The notes under the pieces were generated by a model. That model was not told the DNA's origin and searched no databases. It saw nothing but the letters and a program-made list of their open reading frames with translations. 7,326 nucleotides of DNA from Prevotellaceae bacterium (GTDB lineage Bacteria; Bacteroidota; Bacteroidia; Bacteroidales; Bacteroidaceae). Shown piece by piece: positions 1-6,071 of the stretch (positions are counted from its first letter, which is position 1; each line of letters opens with the position of its first letter). The position numbers were made by a program, and so were the translations under genes. The stretch spans positions 1-7,326 of the forward strand of contig JAGKTZ010000082.1 of NCBI GenBank assembly GCA_021153165.1, written 5' to 3'.

Positions 1-1
1 A

Positions 2-286
2 GATTCCATAAAAGATTCTGATATATTATTGGTTGAGAAAGTAATCACCGCTTATTTGGCTCAAAGATTGGGTCAGGATAGTTTATTAAACAAAATCAAT
101 TTTAGATTTCCCAATACTAATGTTTACATTATAAATGAATGGTGGAAACCTCATTTTGATGAGGTCTGGCAAAAGCTATCATCTAATTCTGTATCAAAAT
201 TTATTCCCAATCTTATGTGTTATCACTATTTTTCAGATGATGACATTGAGGTTTTTGGTGCGATGAAATTTAAGAAATTAGTTTAG
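2..286 (+). CDS. C-terminal end of an unrecognised protein, 5' part outside the window
   Basis: The frame is open from the first bases of the window to the TAG at 284-286, giving 94 residues of C-terminal sequence. A TTG at 29 could be read as a start, but the uninterrupted frame upstream makes it more likely that the true start lies before the window. The visible part is rich in aromatic and polar residues (for example NEWWKPHFDEVW and MCYHYFSDDD). It shows no signal peptide, membrane segment or motif I can assign. Its G+C is only about 30%, clearly lower than the genes to the right, which hints at a horizontally acquired gene. I do not recognise the family and assign no function. Coding status is likely because of length and even codon use, but the fragment is too short to be certain. 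Confidence 0.6.
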   Translation, partial: DSIKDSDILLVEKVITAYLAQRLGQDSLLNKINFRFPNTNVYIINEWWKPHFDEVWQKLSSNSVSKFIPNLMCYHYFSDDDIEVFGAMKFKKLV

Positions 287-353
287 TCATACTTTTCTGA
301 CCAGCTGCTGCAAGGCGGTGTGTGCGCTCCTCTTGTTCTGCCCAACCACTCCA

Positions 354-380
354 ATCGGTTCGACCTTCGTCCGAATCGAT
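354..380. repeat. Imperfect inverted repeat, 9-bp arms
   Basis: ATCGGTTCG (354-362) can pair with CGAATCGAT (372-380) through nine pairs including one G-T wobble, leaving a 9-base loop. There is no T-tract after it, so it is not a standard terminator for the upstream gene. It may be an RNA hairpin, an operator or chance in GC-rich sequence. Confidence 0.35.
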
Positions 381-430
381 ACACCCAGGTCTCGGAGCTC
401 ACTGTTCATCGCTCAAAGCGATTAAAGTTG

Positions 431-442
431 AACGAATTCGTT
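431..442. promoter_or_regulatory. 12-bp perfect palindrome upstream of the hexosaminidase gene
   Basis: AACGAATTCGTT is self-complementary over all 12 bases and ends 32 bases before the ATG at 475. It falls between a possible TTG and a weak -7-like box, where an operator could act. Being only 12 bp and AT-rich at its centre, it could also be chance. Confidence 0.2.
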
Positions 443-474
443 AAAGTATTATTCAACCTATAACCAAAATAAAA

Positions 475-2481
475 ATGAAAATACAACTGAAGCATTATCT
501 CGTAGGCTTATGCGTAATGGCTCTCCCTACATCAGCACAAACATTGCTCCCACAACCACAACATGTGCAGTGGAAGAAAGGCTATTTTGACTGGCAAAAA
601 CCATATCGTTTGGAATGCCGACAAACCGTAGCAGAAGCCTCTGCACCCGTGCAACAATGGTTGCCCGCCAAGGCAGTGACAGCAGAAACCAAGCGTGTGG
701 TGATTTTGGAAAAGGGCAATCCTGCATGGAACGACGAGGCCTACCAACTCTACGTATCTGCCGACACCGTGAAAGTCTGTGCGAAGAACGAAGCCGGCTT
801 TATCGCTGCACGTGCCACATTGGCACAACTCACAGCCGACGGCAAGCAGACACGTGCCGTCATGATCAGCGACAGCCCCGCCTATCGCTATCGCGGTGCC
901 ATGCTTGATGTGTCACGTCATTTCTATCCCATCGAATTTGTCAAGAAGCAAGTGGACCTTCTGGCACGCTATAAATTCAATCGCCTTCACCTCCACCTCA
1001 CCGATGCGGCAGGTTGGCGCATGGAGATCAAACGTTATCCCCGCTTGACCGAACTGGCAGCGTGGCGCACCGATAGTCTGTGGAAGACTTGGTGGGATGG
1101 CGAGCGCAAATATGTAGAAGAAGGCACACCTGGAGCTTATGGTGGCTATTATACTCAACGCGAACTGCGCGATTTGGTAGACTATGCTCTCGAAAGAGGT
1201 ATTACGATTATTCCTGAGATAGAGATGCCAGCCCATTCAGAAGAAGTGCTGACAGCTTATCCCTGCCTCTCTTGTACGCACGAACCCTACAAGCAAGCAG
1301 ACTTCTGTCCTGGTAGCATATCGACTTACGACTTTTTGGAAAATGTCTTGAAAGAAGTGATGGACGTCTTCCCCTCTGCCTACATTCACGTAGGTGGTGA
1401 TGAAGCAGCCAAGGCTTCGTGGCCCACATGTCCCAGATGTCAGGCAAAAATGAAGGAACTGGGCACAACAGATGTGAACGATTTGCAAACACACCTGATT
1501 ACGCATATGGGACGCTTCCTCAAATCGCACGGACGTACCCTGATCGGCTGGGACGAAGTGATAGATGGAAATCTGGAAAAGGGTACCACAGTGATGGTGT
1601 GGCGCGGATTGGAAAATGCAACACGTGCCGCAGCTCATGGCTATGATGTCATTCTGTCGCCAGGAGCATATTGCTACATCGATGCTTACCAAGATTCTCC
1701 TGCAGACCAACCCGAGGCTATGGGAGCTTACTTGCCTTTGAAGAAGGTGTATAGTTTCGTGCCCGGCGAGAATATGTCGCCTGCACACCGCGCTCATATT
1801 GTCGGCGTACAAGCCAACTTGTGGACCGAACATGTACCCTCGGCGTCACATGCTGAATATATGATGTGGCCTCGCCTTTTGGCTATTTCAGAAATCGGTT
1901 GGAACGGTACGAAATACAAAGACTACGACGAATTTCACCAACGTGCAGTCAACGAAACCCAATACCTGCGCGCAAATGGTGTGAATGCTTTTGACTTGAA
2001 AAAAGAGAAAGGCGACCGTGTGCAAAGTGCTATTAAGCACAAAGCAGTCGGTGCAACAGTAATATGGAATAAAAAATACCATAGATCTTATCCTGGCAAT
2101 GGTCCCACTACACTTACTGACGGCAAACTGGGAGGTTGGAACTATGGCGATAAACCTTGGCTCGGTTTTCTGGGCAAGGATTGCTTCGACGTGACTATTG
2201 ATTTGGGAAAAGTACAAAGCATTAGCGAAGTTGGCGCCGATTTCTTGCAATGTACCGGTCCATGGATTTACTTCCCCGGCACCTTCACCATCTCTGCTTC
2301 TGAAGATGGCAAAACATACAAGACGCTTTTCGAAAAGAAGAACCCAGACAAGAATTTCCCCTACTACAAAACGGAATGGTGGTCTTGGAAGGGCAAAGCC
2401 AAAGCACGCTATATTCGTTTGCAAGGTGACCCCGTGGTACACGGAGGTTGGATCTTTGTCGACGAGATCATTGTGAAATAA
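475..2481 (+). CDS. Secreted beta-N-acetylhexosaminidase, glycoside hydrolase family 20
   Basis: This enzyme should remove terminal beta-linked N-acetylglucosamine or N-acetylgalactosamine from glycans outside the cytoplasm, by the substrate-assisted mechanism of GH20. Residues 1-21 form a signal peptide ending PTSA before Q22. The mature protein opens with the usual N-terminal GH20 alpha/beta domain (about 22-135). The TIM barrel starts at RGAMLDVSRHF (140-150) and includes LHLHLTD..GWRMEIK (171-186), PEIEMPAH (247-254), the catalytic pair D309-E310 in HVGGDEA, GWDEV (358-362), MVWRG (374-378) and VQANLWTE (445-452). Residues about 515-668 resemble a galactose-binding-like (F5/8 type C) beta-sandwich, probably a carbohydrate-binding module. 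Two CxxC pairs (C264/C267, C319/C322) flank the active-site segment, as in other Bacteroidetes members. The 668-residue length fits this group. The start follows an A-rich leader and gives an intact signal peptide. No SusC/SusD genes are beside it, so membership of a polysaccharide utilisation locus is not shown. Family is very sure; exact substrate is not. Confidence 0.96.
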   Translation: MKIQLKHYLVGLCVMALPTSAQTLLPQPQHVQWKKGYFDWQKPYRLECRQTVAEASAPVQQWLPAKAVTAETKRVVILEKGNPAWNDEAYQLYVSADTVKVCAKNEAGFIAARATLAQLTADGKQTRAVMISDSPAYRYRGAMLDVSRHFYPIEFVKKQVDLLARYKFNRLHLHLTDAAGWRMEIKRYPRLTELAAWRTDSLWKTWWDGERKYVEEGTPGAYGGYYTQRELRDLVDYALERGITIIPEIEMPAHSEEVLTAYPCLSCTHEPYKQADFCPGSISTYDFLENVLKEVMDVFPSAYIHVGGDEAAKASWPTCPRCQAKMKELGTTDVNDLQTHLITHMGRFLKSHGRTLIGWDEVIDGNLEKGTTVMVWRGLENATRAAAHGYDVILSPGAYCYIDAYQDSPADQPEAMGAYLPLKKVYSFVPGENMSPAHRAHIVGVQANLWTEHVPSASHAEYMMWPRLLAISEIGWNGTKYKDYDEFHQRAVNETQYLRANGVNAFDLKKEKGDRVQSAIKHKAVGATVIWNKKYHRSYPGNGPTTLTDGKLGGWNYGDKPWLGFLGKDCFDVTIDLGKVQSISEVGADFLQCTGPWIYFPGTFTISASEDGKTYKTLFEKKNPDKNFPYYKTEWWSWKGKAKARYIRLQGDPVVHGGWIFVDEIIVK

Positions 2482-2487
2482 TTTTCT

Positions 2488-2520
2488 CCCTGCCCTCCTA
2501 TTATATATACGAGGGTGGGG
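2488..2520 (+). terminator. Stem-loop after the hexosaminidase gene, possible weak terminator
   Basis: CCCTGCCCTC (2488-2497) pairs with GAGGGTGGGG (2511-2520) in ten pairs including two G-T wobbles, with a 13-base AT-rich loop. It begins seven bases after the hexosaminidase stop codon, the right place for a terminator. There is no T-run on the 3' side, so it may instead protect the mRNA 3' end or attenuate transcription into the next gene. Confidence 0.4.
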
Positions 2521-2546
2521 ATATACCATACTAATATCAGAATACT

Positions 2547-2984
2547 ATGAAATACACCGAACAAACACTTAATCAAATCCAGCGTGCACTGCGCAAGACA
2601 GCGTCAAAATTTACCGCTTCGCCCGACAATATGCCCTTGACAGATATCTATCTGCAAGTGAAGCAAGATAGCGGAGAGTTGTTGGTCTACAACGACGACG
2701 GCGACGAATTGACACGCTGTGTAGTCGAAGAATGGATTGGCAATACAGACGAACAATTTTACGTTACCTTGCCACCCGTATTGAGTGCTGCTGTTGAAAC
2801 TCTCAAAGAGACTTGGGACAATCTTCCTATTCTCAAACCCTATAGTTTCGTACTCATGGGAGAAGATCGTGAGACCTTGACAGATTTATATCTGGTCGAC
2901 GACGATTTGTTCTTGGTCAACGATGATTTGATGGAAGGTTTGAGCGAAGACCTTGATACCTTCTTTGATGAATTGATGAAGTAG
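2547..2984 (+). CDS. Small, highly acidic conserved-type protein with an internal repeat, function unknown
   Basis: The 145-residue product has no signal peptide or membrane segment and is probably cytosolic. It is strongly acidic, with 31 Asp/Glu against 11 Lys/Arg by my count. The N-terminal 25 residues look like a basic-polar helix (QIQRALRKTASKF). After that, the element LTDIYLQ followed by LLVYNDDGDEL (31-55) is echoed by LTDLYLVDDDLFLVNDDLMEGL (111-132), 80 residues later, suggesting two related beta-hairpins rich in acidic residues. The C-terminus (SEDLDTFFDELMK) looks like an acidic helix. I believe similar proteins occur in other Bacteroidales as uncharacterised genes, but I cannot name a family. 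It sits 65 bp after the hexosaminidase and 109 bp before the thioesterase, so transcription with either is uncertain. The ATG at 2547 is the first in frame and gives a sensible N-terminus. Confidence 0.85.
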   Translation: MKYTEQTLNQIQRALRKTASKFTASPDNMPLTDIYLQVKQDSGELLVYNDDGDELTRCVVEEWIGNTDEQFYVTLPPVLSAAVETLKETWDNLPILKPYSFVLMGEDRETLTDLYLVDDDLFLVNDDLMEGLSEDLDTFFDELMK

Positions 2985-3023
2985 AATAACAGAGGCTTGA
3001 TAGCATTCAGTCTTCAATATTTC

Positions 3024-3057
3024 TTGTTGATCTTTAATCTTTCCTCGTTTATCTTTC
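3024..3057 (+). promoter_or_regulatory. Candidate Bacteroidetes-type promoter for the thioesterase gene
   Basis: TTGTTG at 3024-3029 and TATCTTTC at 3050-3057 are separated by 20 bases, close to the spacing between the -33 (TTTG) and -7 (TAnnTTTG) elements used by the primary sigma factor of Bacteroidetes. The -7 box matches at five of its six fixed positions, lacking the final G. A start near 3064 would leave a leader of about 30 bases. The region 2985-3093 is pyrimidine-rich with three ATCTTT/AATCTTT-like words, which raises the chance of accidental matches. Confidence 0.35.
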
Positions 3058-3093
3058 AATTCTATTCGTTCAGAAATACTAAAGACTATAATT

Positions 3094-3834
3094 ATGCAAA
3101 TGAAACATACCACACACTTTGTTGTGGAACCCTTTAGCGAAGACTACGCCGGACGCCTATCTTGGGGCATCCTGGGCAACCAACTTCTCAGGTGTGCAAG
3201 TCTACATGCCGGAAGCCATGGATTTGGTTACGAAGATATGGTGCGCGATCACCGCGTGTGGGTACTTTCGCGCCTATCCATTCATATAGATGAAATGCCA
3301 ACGACCGGTTGCGAATATGAAATACAAACTTGGGTATCTAAAGTTTACCGTCAGTTTACCGACCGTCAATTTGCAGTAGTCGGCAGGGATGGCAAGGTCT
3401 ATGGTTATGCTTCATCGACTTGGGCATTGATCAATTTGGATTCACGTAGTGCGGTCGACCTCACCGGAATGAAAGATAATGCTTTGTTTAGTTTTGTTAT
3501 AGACGAAGTTGCGCCCATTCCTTCGCCTGCTCGCGTCCGCATCACAAGTGATGCACCGATATTTACCCACCGTGCCGCATACACAGACCTTGATATCAAT
3601 GGCCACGTCAATTCGATACGTTATATCCAGATGGCACTTGATTGCTTGAGCGAGTTTATTTATAAGCAAAATCTCCGTGTGCAGCGTGTCGAAGTGGGAT
3701 ATGCTGCCGAGGGGATGTGTGGTGATGAATTGCAGTTCTTTGCCAATGAACTCACGGCTACTGGTGGTGGCATCGAGGTGCGTAATGAAAGCGGCACGAC
3801 GTTGGCTAAGATTAATGTCGTGTTGGGCGAATAG
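3094..3834 (+). CDS. Acyl-ACP thioesterase, FatA/FatB-like
   Basis: The predicted 246-residue cytosolic enzyme hydrolyses acyl-acyl carrier protein to release free fatty acid, ending elongation in type II fatty acid synthesis. It has the double hot-dog arrangement of the plant FatA/FatB and bacterial acyl-ACP thioesterase family. The first hot-dog covers about 5-125 (FVVEPFSEDYAGRLSW, then HRVWVLSRLSIHI and TWALINLDSRSAVDL). The second covers about 150-246 and holds the signature DLDINGHVNSIRYI (165-178), in which D167, N169 and H171 match the catalytic Asp-Asn-His. E206 in YAAEGM lies where plant enzymes carry the Cys/Glu segment. Length matches bacterial members of about 245 residues. The start could be ATG at 3094 or, two codons later, at 3100. 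The response regulator begins 57 bp downstream with no evident terminator between, so partial co-transcription is possible. Chain-length preference cannot be read from the sequence. Confidence 0.93.
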   Translation: MQMKHTTHFVVEPFSEDYAGRLSWGILGNQLLRCASLHAGSHGFGYEDMVRDHRVWVLSRLSIHIDEMPTTGCEYEIQTWVSKVYRQFTDRQFAVVGRDGKVYGYASSTWALINLDSRSAVDLTGMKDNALFSFVIDEVAPIPSPARVRITSDAPIFTHRAAYTDLDINGHVNSIRYIQMALDCLSEFIYKQNLRVQRVEVGYAAEGMCGDELQFFANELTATGGGIEVRNESGTTLAKINVVLGE

Positions 3835-3891
3835 CATTTCCATACACCTTGTTACAATTAGACGACCCCCCTTACTCCTTATTCCAGTCCT

Positions 3892-4572
3892 ATGAAAATC
3901 CTGATCGTAGAAGATGATGCCGATTTGAGAGAGATCATCTCCACCTCGTTGCAAAAAGAAAGATACATCGTCGAGACGGCCGCCGACCTACGTGCTGCTC
4001 GCGCCAAGGCTTTGATTTACGAATACGATGCCTTGCTTTTGGACATCATGCTCCCTGATGGTAGCGGCCTTGACCTACTGCGCGAACTTGTGGAGAAGGG
4101 GCGACAGATGAATGTCATTATCCTTTCGGCAAAAGATTCAATAGAAGACAAGGTCGAGGGCTTGGATCTTGGCGCCGATGACTATCTGGCAAAGCCCTTT
4201 CATATTGCCGAGTTGCACGCACGTCTCAAGAGTGTACTCCGTCGCAAGATGCGTGATGGAAAGAATCTCTTGACGTTGGGTAATGTCGTAGTTGATTTGG
4301 ATGAATTCGGCGTAAGGGTAGGAGAAAAGGATTTGGATTTGGGACGCAAGGAATTCGATATACTCGTCTATTTTATGAATCGTCCAGCACGTCTCATCGA
4401 CAAGCAAATGCTCGCCGAAGCCGTATGGGGAGACCATATCGACAGTGCAGACAGTTTCGACTTCATCTATGCACAAATCAAGAATCTGCGCCGGCGTCTC
4501 AAGGCAGCAGGCGCAAACGTTGAGATCAAGACCGTATATGGTTTCGGCTATAAAGTAATCGTCGAGGAATAG
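3892..4572 (+). CDS. OmpR/PhoB-family response regulator transcription factor
   Basis: This is the DNA-binding half of a two-component system. The 226-residue protein has an N-terminal receiver domain (about 1-118): acidic pocket D8-D9 in ILIVEDD, phosphoacceptor D51 in LLLDIMLPDGSG, switch S79 in ILSAKD, and K101 in GADDYLAKPF. The C-terminal winged-helix domain (about 127-226) has the typical LGRKEFDILVYFMNRPARLIDKQMLAEAVWG core and the recognition-helix segment IKNLRRRLKAAG, ending in TVYGFGYKV. All key residues are intact. It is followed 25 bp later by its kinase, so the two are almost certainly one operon and a cognate pair. OmpR-family dimers usually bind two direct repeats about 11 bp apart, and such a pair occurs at 5986-6006 ahead of the PepSY genes. 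The exact gene name cannot be given because many paralogues share these features. Confidence 0.96.
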   Translation: MKILIVEDDADLREIISTSLQKERYIVETAADLRAARAKALIYEYDALLLDIMLPDGSGLDLLRELVEKGRQMNVIILSAKDSIEDKVEGLDLGADDYLAKPFHIAELHARLKSVLRRKMRDGKNLLTLGNVVVDLDEFGVRVGEKDLDLGRKEFDILVYFMNRPARLIDKQMLAEAVWGDHIDSADSFDFIYAQIKNLRRRLKAAGANVEIKTVYGFGYKVIVEE

Positions 4573-4597
4573 AAAAAACTGCAAACTGATTTGGCTC

Positions 4598-5887
4598 ATG
4601 AATAAGAGAAAAGGCATAAAACTCGTTACCCAGCTCACCCGCCGTTTGGCCGTTGTCGCCGTCACCGTCATGTCCTTGTGGGCAGTACTATTTTATTCGG
4701 TAGTAGTGCAGGAGGTGGACGACGAGACCGACGACCAATTGGAAACCCTGGCCGAAGAGATCATCGTGCGCGACTTGGCGGGCGATACATTGCCTGCGGT
4801 GTCGAGCGGGATGAACAACCAATATTTCCTGACCGAGGTCTCCGCCGAATATGCCCAGTCCCACCCGCACGTACAATACGAGGATCGTGACGTCTTCGTT
4901 GAAGCCAAGAACGAGACCGAACCCGCGCGTGTACTGACCTATATATATAAGCGTGGAAATGGTACATGGGGTAGGATAGAGGTATCTACGCCAACTATTG
5001 AAAAGGCAGAGCTGCGCGAAGCCATCGCCGTGTCGATAGGCATCCTATTCTTGACACTGATCATTTCTATTGTCGTGCTCAATTTCACCGTCGTTCGCCG
5101 CAGCATGCGCCCCCTTCACAAATTGCTTAGTTGGCTCGAGCAATATCGTCCAGGCGACAAAGTCTCTGCACTGGACAACCCGACAAATATCCGAGAGTTT
5201 GCCTGGCTCAACGAAGTCTCCGAGTCGGCAATCCAACGCAGCGAGCAATTGCACCAGCAGCAAAAGCAATTCATCGGTAATGCCTCGCACGAAATGCAAA
5301 CTCCTCTGGCCATTAGCATAGGCCGTCTGGAAATGATGATGGACGATGATGGACTGAACCAGCAGCAATTGGGCGAGTTGGTCAAGGTGCATCACACACT
5401 CAGCCACCTCTCGCGCATGAACCGTTCACTATTATTATTGAGCAAAATTGATGGTGCGCAGTTCTCCGAGCGAAAGCCAATAGATATCAATGCACTGGCC
5501 AAGCGCTACCTGCCCGACTATACACAAGTCTACGCCCACCGCGGCATAGAGGTAGAAGTGCAGGAACAAGGCCACTTGGTCATCGAAATGGACGAGTCCT
5601 TGGCAGTCGCATTGTTGACCAATTTGCTCAAGAATGCCTTTGTTCATGCCTCCGAGGGCGACACCCTGTATTTGCGCATTTCAGATCGTGGATTTACGGT
5701 AGAAAATACTGCCCACGATGGTCCGCTCGATGCTTCGCTCATCTTCAATCGTTTCTACCACACTTTGGGCAATGCACAATCCACAGGACTAGGACTGTCG
5801 ATAGTCAAATCTATTTGTAATCTCTATAAGCTGGATGTAGCCTACCACCACAGAGACGGCCGACATGTATTCGAGGTGACGGTGTGA
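4598..5887 (+). CDS. Sensor histidine kinase, partner of the upstream response regulator
   Basis: The 429-residue inner-membrane kinase should sense an envelope signal and phosphorylate the adjacent regulator. TM1 spans about 17-38 and TM2 about 143-165, enclosing a periplasmic sensor of about 100 residues (39-142) with no family I can name. A HAMP-like linker follows (about 166-215). The HisKA domain has the H-box FIGNASHEMQTPL with phosphoacceptor H231. The ATPase domain has the N-box LLTNLLKNAFVHA (N346) and the G2 box STGLGLSIVK (395-404), with IFNRFYHT as the F-box (382-389). The G1 box is divergent: the usual DxGxG Asp is replaced by N370 in VENTAHDGPLD, a variant I associate with other Bacteroidetes kinases. 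The ATG at 4598 gives a short basic cytoplasmic tail before TM1. Downstream, 184 bp separate it from the PepSY-like genes. The input signal is unknown. Confidence 0.95.
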   Translation: MNKRKGIKLVTQLTRRLAVVAVTVMSLWAVLFYSVVVQEVDDETDDQLETLAEEIIVRDLAGDTLPAVSSGMNNQYFLTEVSAEYAQSHPHVQYEDRDVFVEAKNETEPARVLTYIYKRGNGTWGRIEVSTPTIEKAELREAIAVSIGILFLTLIISIVVLNFTVVRRSMRPLHKLLSWLEQYRPGDKVSALDNPTNIREFAWLNEVSESAIQRSEQLHQQQKQFIGNASHEMQTPLAISIGRLEMMMDDDGLNQQQLGELVKVHHTLSHLSRMNRSLLLLSKIDGAQFSERKPIDINALAKRYLPDYTQVYAHRGIEVEVQEQGHLVIEMDESLAVALLTNLLKNAFVHASEGDTLYLRISDRGFTVENTAHDGPLDASLIFNRFYHTLGNAQSTGLGLSIVKSICNLYKLDVAYHHRDGRHVFEVTV

Positions 5888-5975
5888 TGTTTAATGATCA
5901 ACGATTATGGTTTAATATTGAGCAAACAATAAGAAATAAAGGGTGAAATATTAATAGAAGTTAAAAAATATGCGA

Positions 5976-6014
5976 TAAGGGGCGATTTCAGAATCTTTTC
6001 AGAATCGCCCCTTA
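5976..6014. repeat. 12-bp perfect inverted repeat between the kinase and the PepSY-like genes
   Basis: TAAGGGGCGATT (5976-5987) is the exact reverse complement of AATCGCCCCTTA (6003-6014), with 15 bases between. No T-tract follows on the + strand, so it is a poor intrinsic terminator for the kinase gene. On the minus strand the reading does run into a T-rich stretch (complement of 5962-5968), but no minus-strand gene needs it. Its right arm overlaps the -7 box at 6013-6020, so it may be an operator, or a stem-loop ending read-through transcripts. Confidence 0.8.
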
Positions 6015-6020
6015 ACTTTG
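5986..6020 (+). promoter_or_regulatory. Candidate activator-dependent promoter of the PepSY-like operon
   Basis: TAACTTTG (6013-6020) is a perfect match to the Bacteroidetes -7 element TAnnTTTG. The place where the -33 TTTG should lie (about 5989-5993) reads CAGAA and does not match. Instead the identical decamer TTTCAGAATC occurs at 5986-5995 and 5997-6006, an exact 11-bp period that puts both copies on the same face of the helix and ends six bases before the -7 box. This is the arrangement expected for an OmpR-family activator replacing a missing upstream element. The neighbouring regulator (3892-4572) is the obvious candidate, by inference only. A transcript starting near 6026 would have a leader of about 45 bases. 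Confidence 0.6.
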
Positions 6021-6051
6021 CCTCTGTAAAAAGGAAACAAATCGAATATTA

Positions 6052-6071
6052 ACAATTAAAACGACATCGAT
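6052..6071 (+). promoter_or_regulatory. Translation-initiation leader with motifs shared by the next gene
   Basis: The leader holds ACAATTAAA (6052-6060) and AAAACGACA (6058-6066), the latter ending five bases before the ATG. No Shine-Dalgarno sequence is present, as usual in Bacteroidetes. The same two words, the second at the same distance, precede the following gene. Confidence 0.35.

Larger units (their letters stand above)
287..474. other. GC-rich intergenic stretch and leader of the hexosaminidase gene
   Basis: No gene can be supported here. The block 301-420 is about 58% G+C, sharply above the 30% on its left. It is open in several frames on both strands. The + frame of the upstream gene, read past its TAG, continues to a TAA at 461-463. 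On the minus strand a 40-codon ATG frame spans 409-287 (starting MNSELRDLGV), ending immediately against the upstream stop codon. None of these resembles a family I know, so they may be chance or a decayed gene remnant. The last 50 bases are AT-rich and end in an A-rich leader before the ATG at 475. A weak -7-like TATTATTC sits at 447-454 with TTG at 428-430, but the spacing is short. Confidence 0.4.

Noticed and set aside
352..385. Possible tRNA suggested by GGTTCGAC at 358-365
   Set aside because: No acceptor stem, anticodon arm or D arm can be built around it. The sequence is part of a simple inverted repeat.
284..463. Read-through or recoding of the TAG at 284-286 into the open frame to 463
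   Set aside because: The sequence beyond the stop differs sharply in composition and shows no recoding signal; open frames in several registers are expected in GC-rich DNA.
1237..1833. 198-codon minus-strand open frame inside the hexosaminidase gene
   Set aside because: It lies wholly antisense to a strongly supported GH20 catalytic domain, and its translation has no recognisable domain. It is a codon-bias shadow.
1888..2529. 213-codon minus-strand open frame over the end of the hexosaminidase gene
   Set aside because: Antisense to the F5/8C-like domain, with no motifs; the sense gene explains the open frame.
3442..3954. 170-codon minus-strand open frame across the thioesterase and regulator start
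   Set aside because: Antisense to two well-supported genes and without any family resemblance.
5886..5945. 19-codon frame starting at an ATG overlapping the kinase stop codon
   Set aside because: Too short, AT-rich and without features; the overlap with the stop codon is probably chance.
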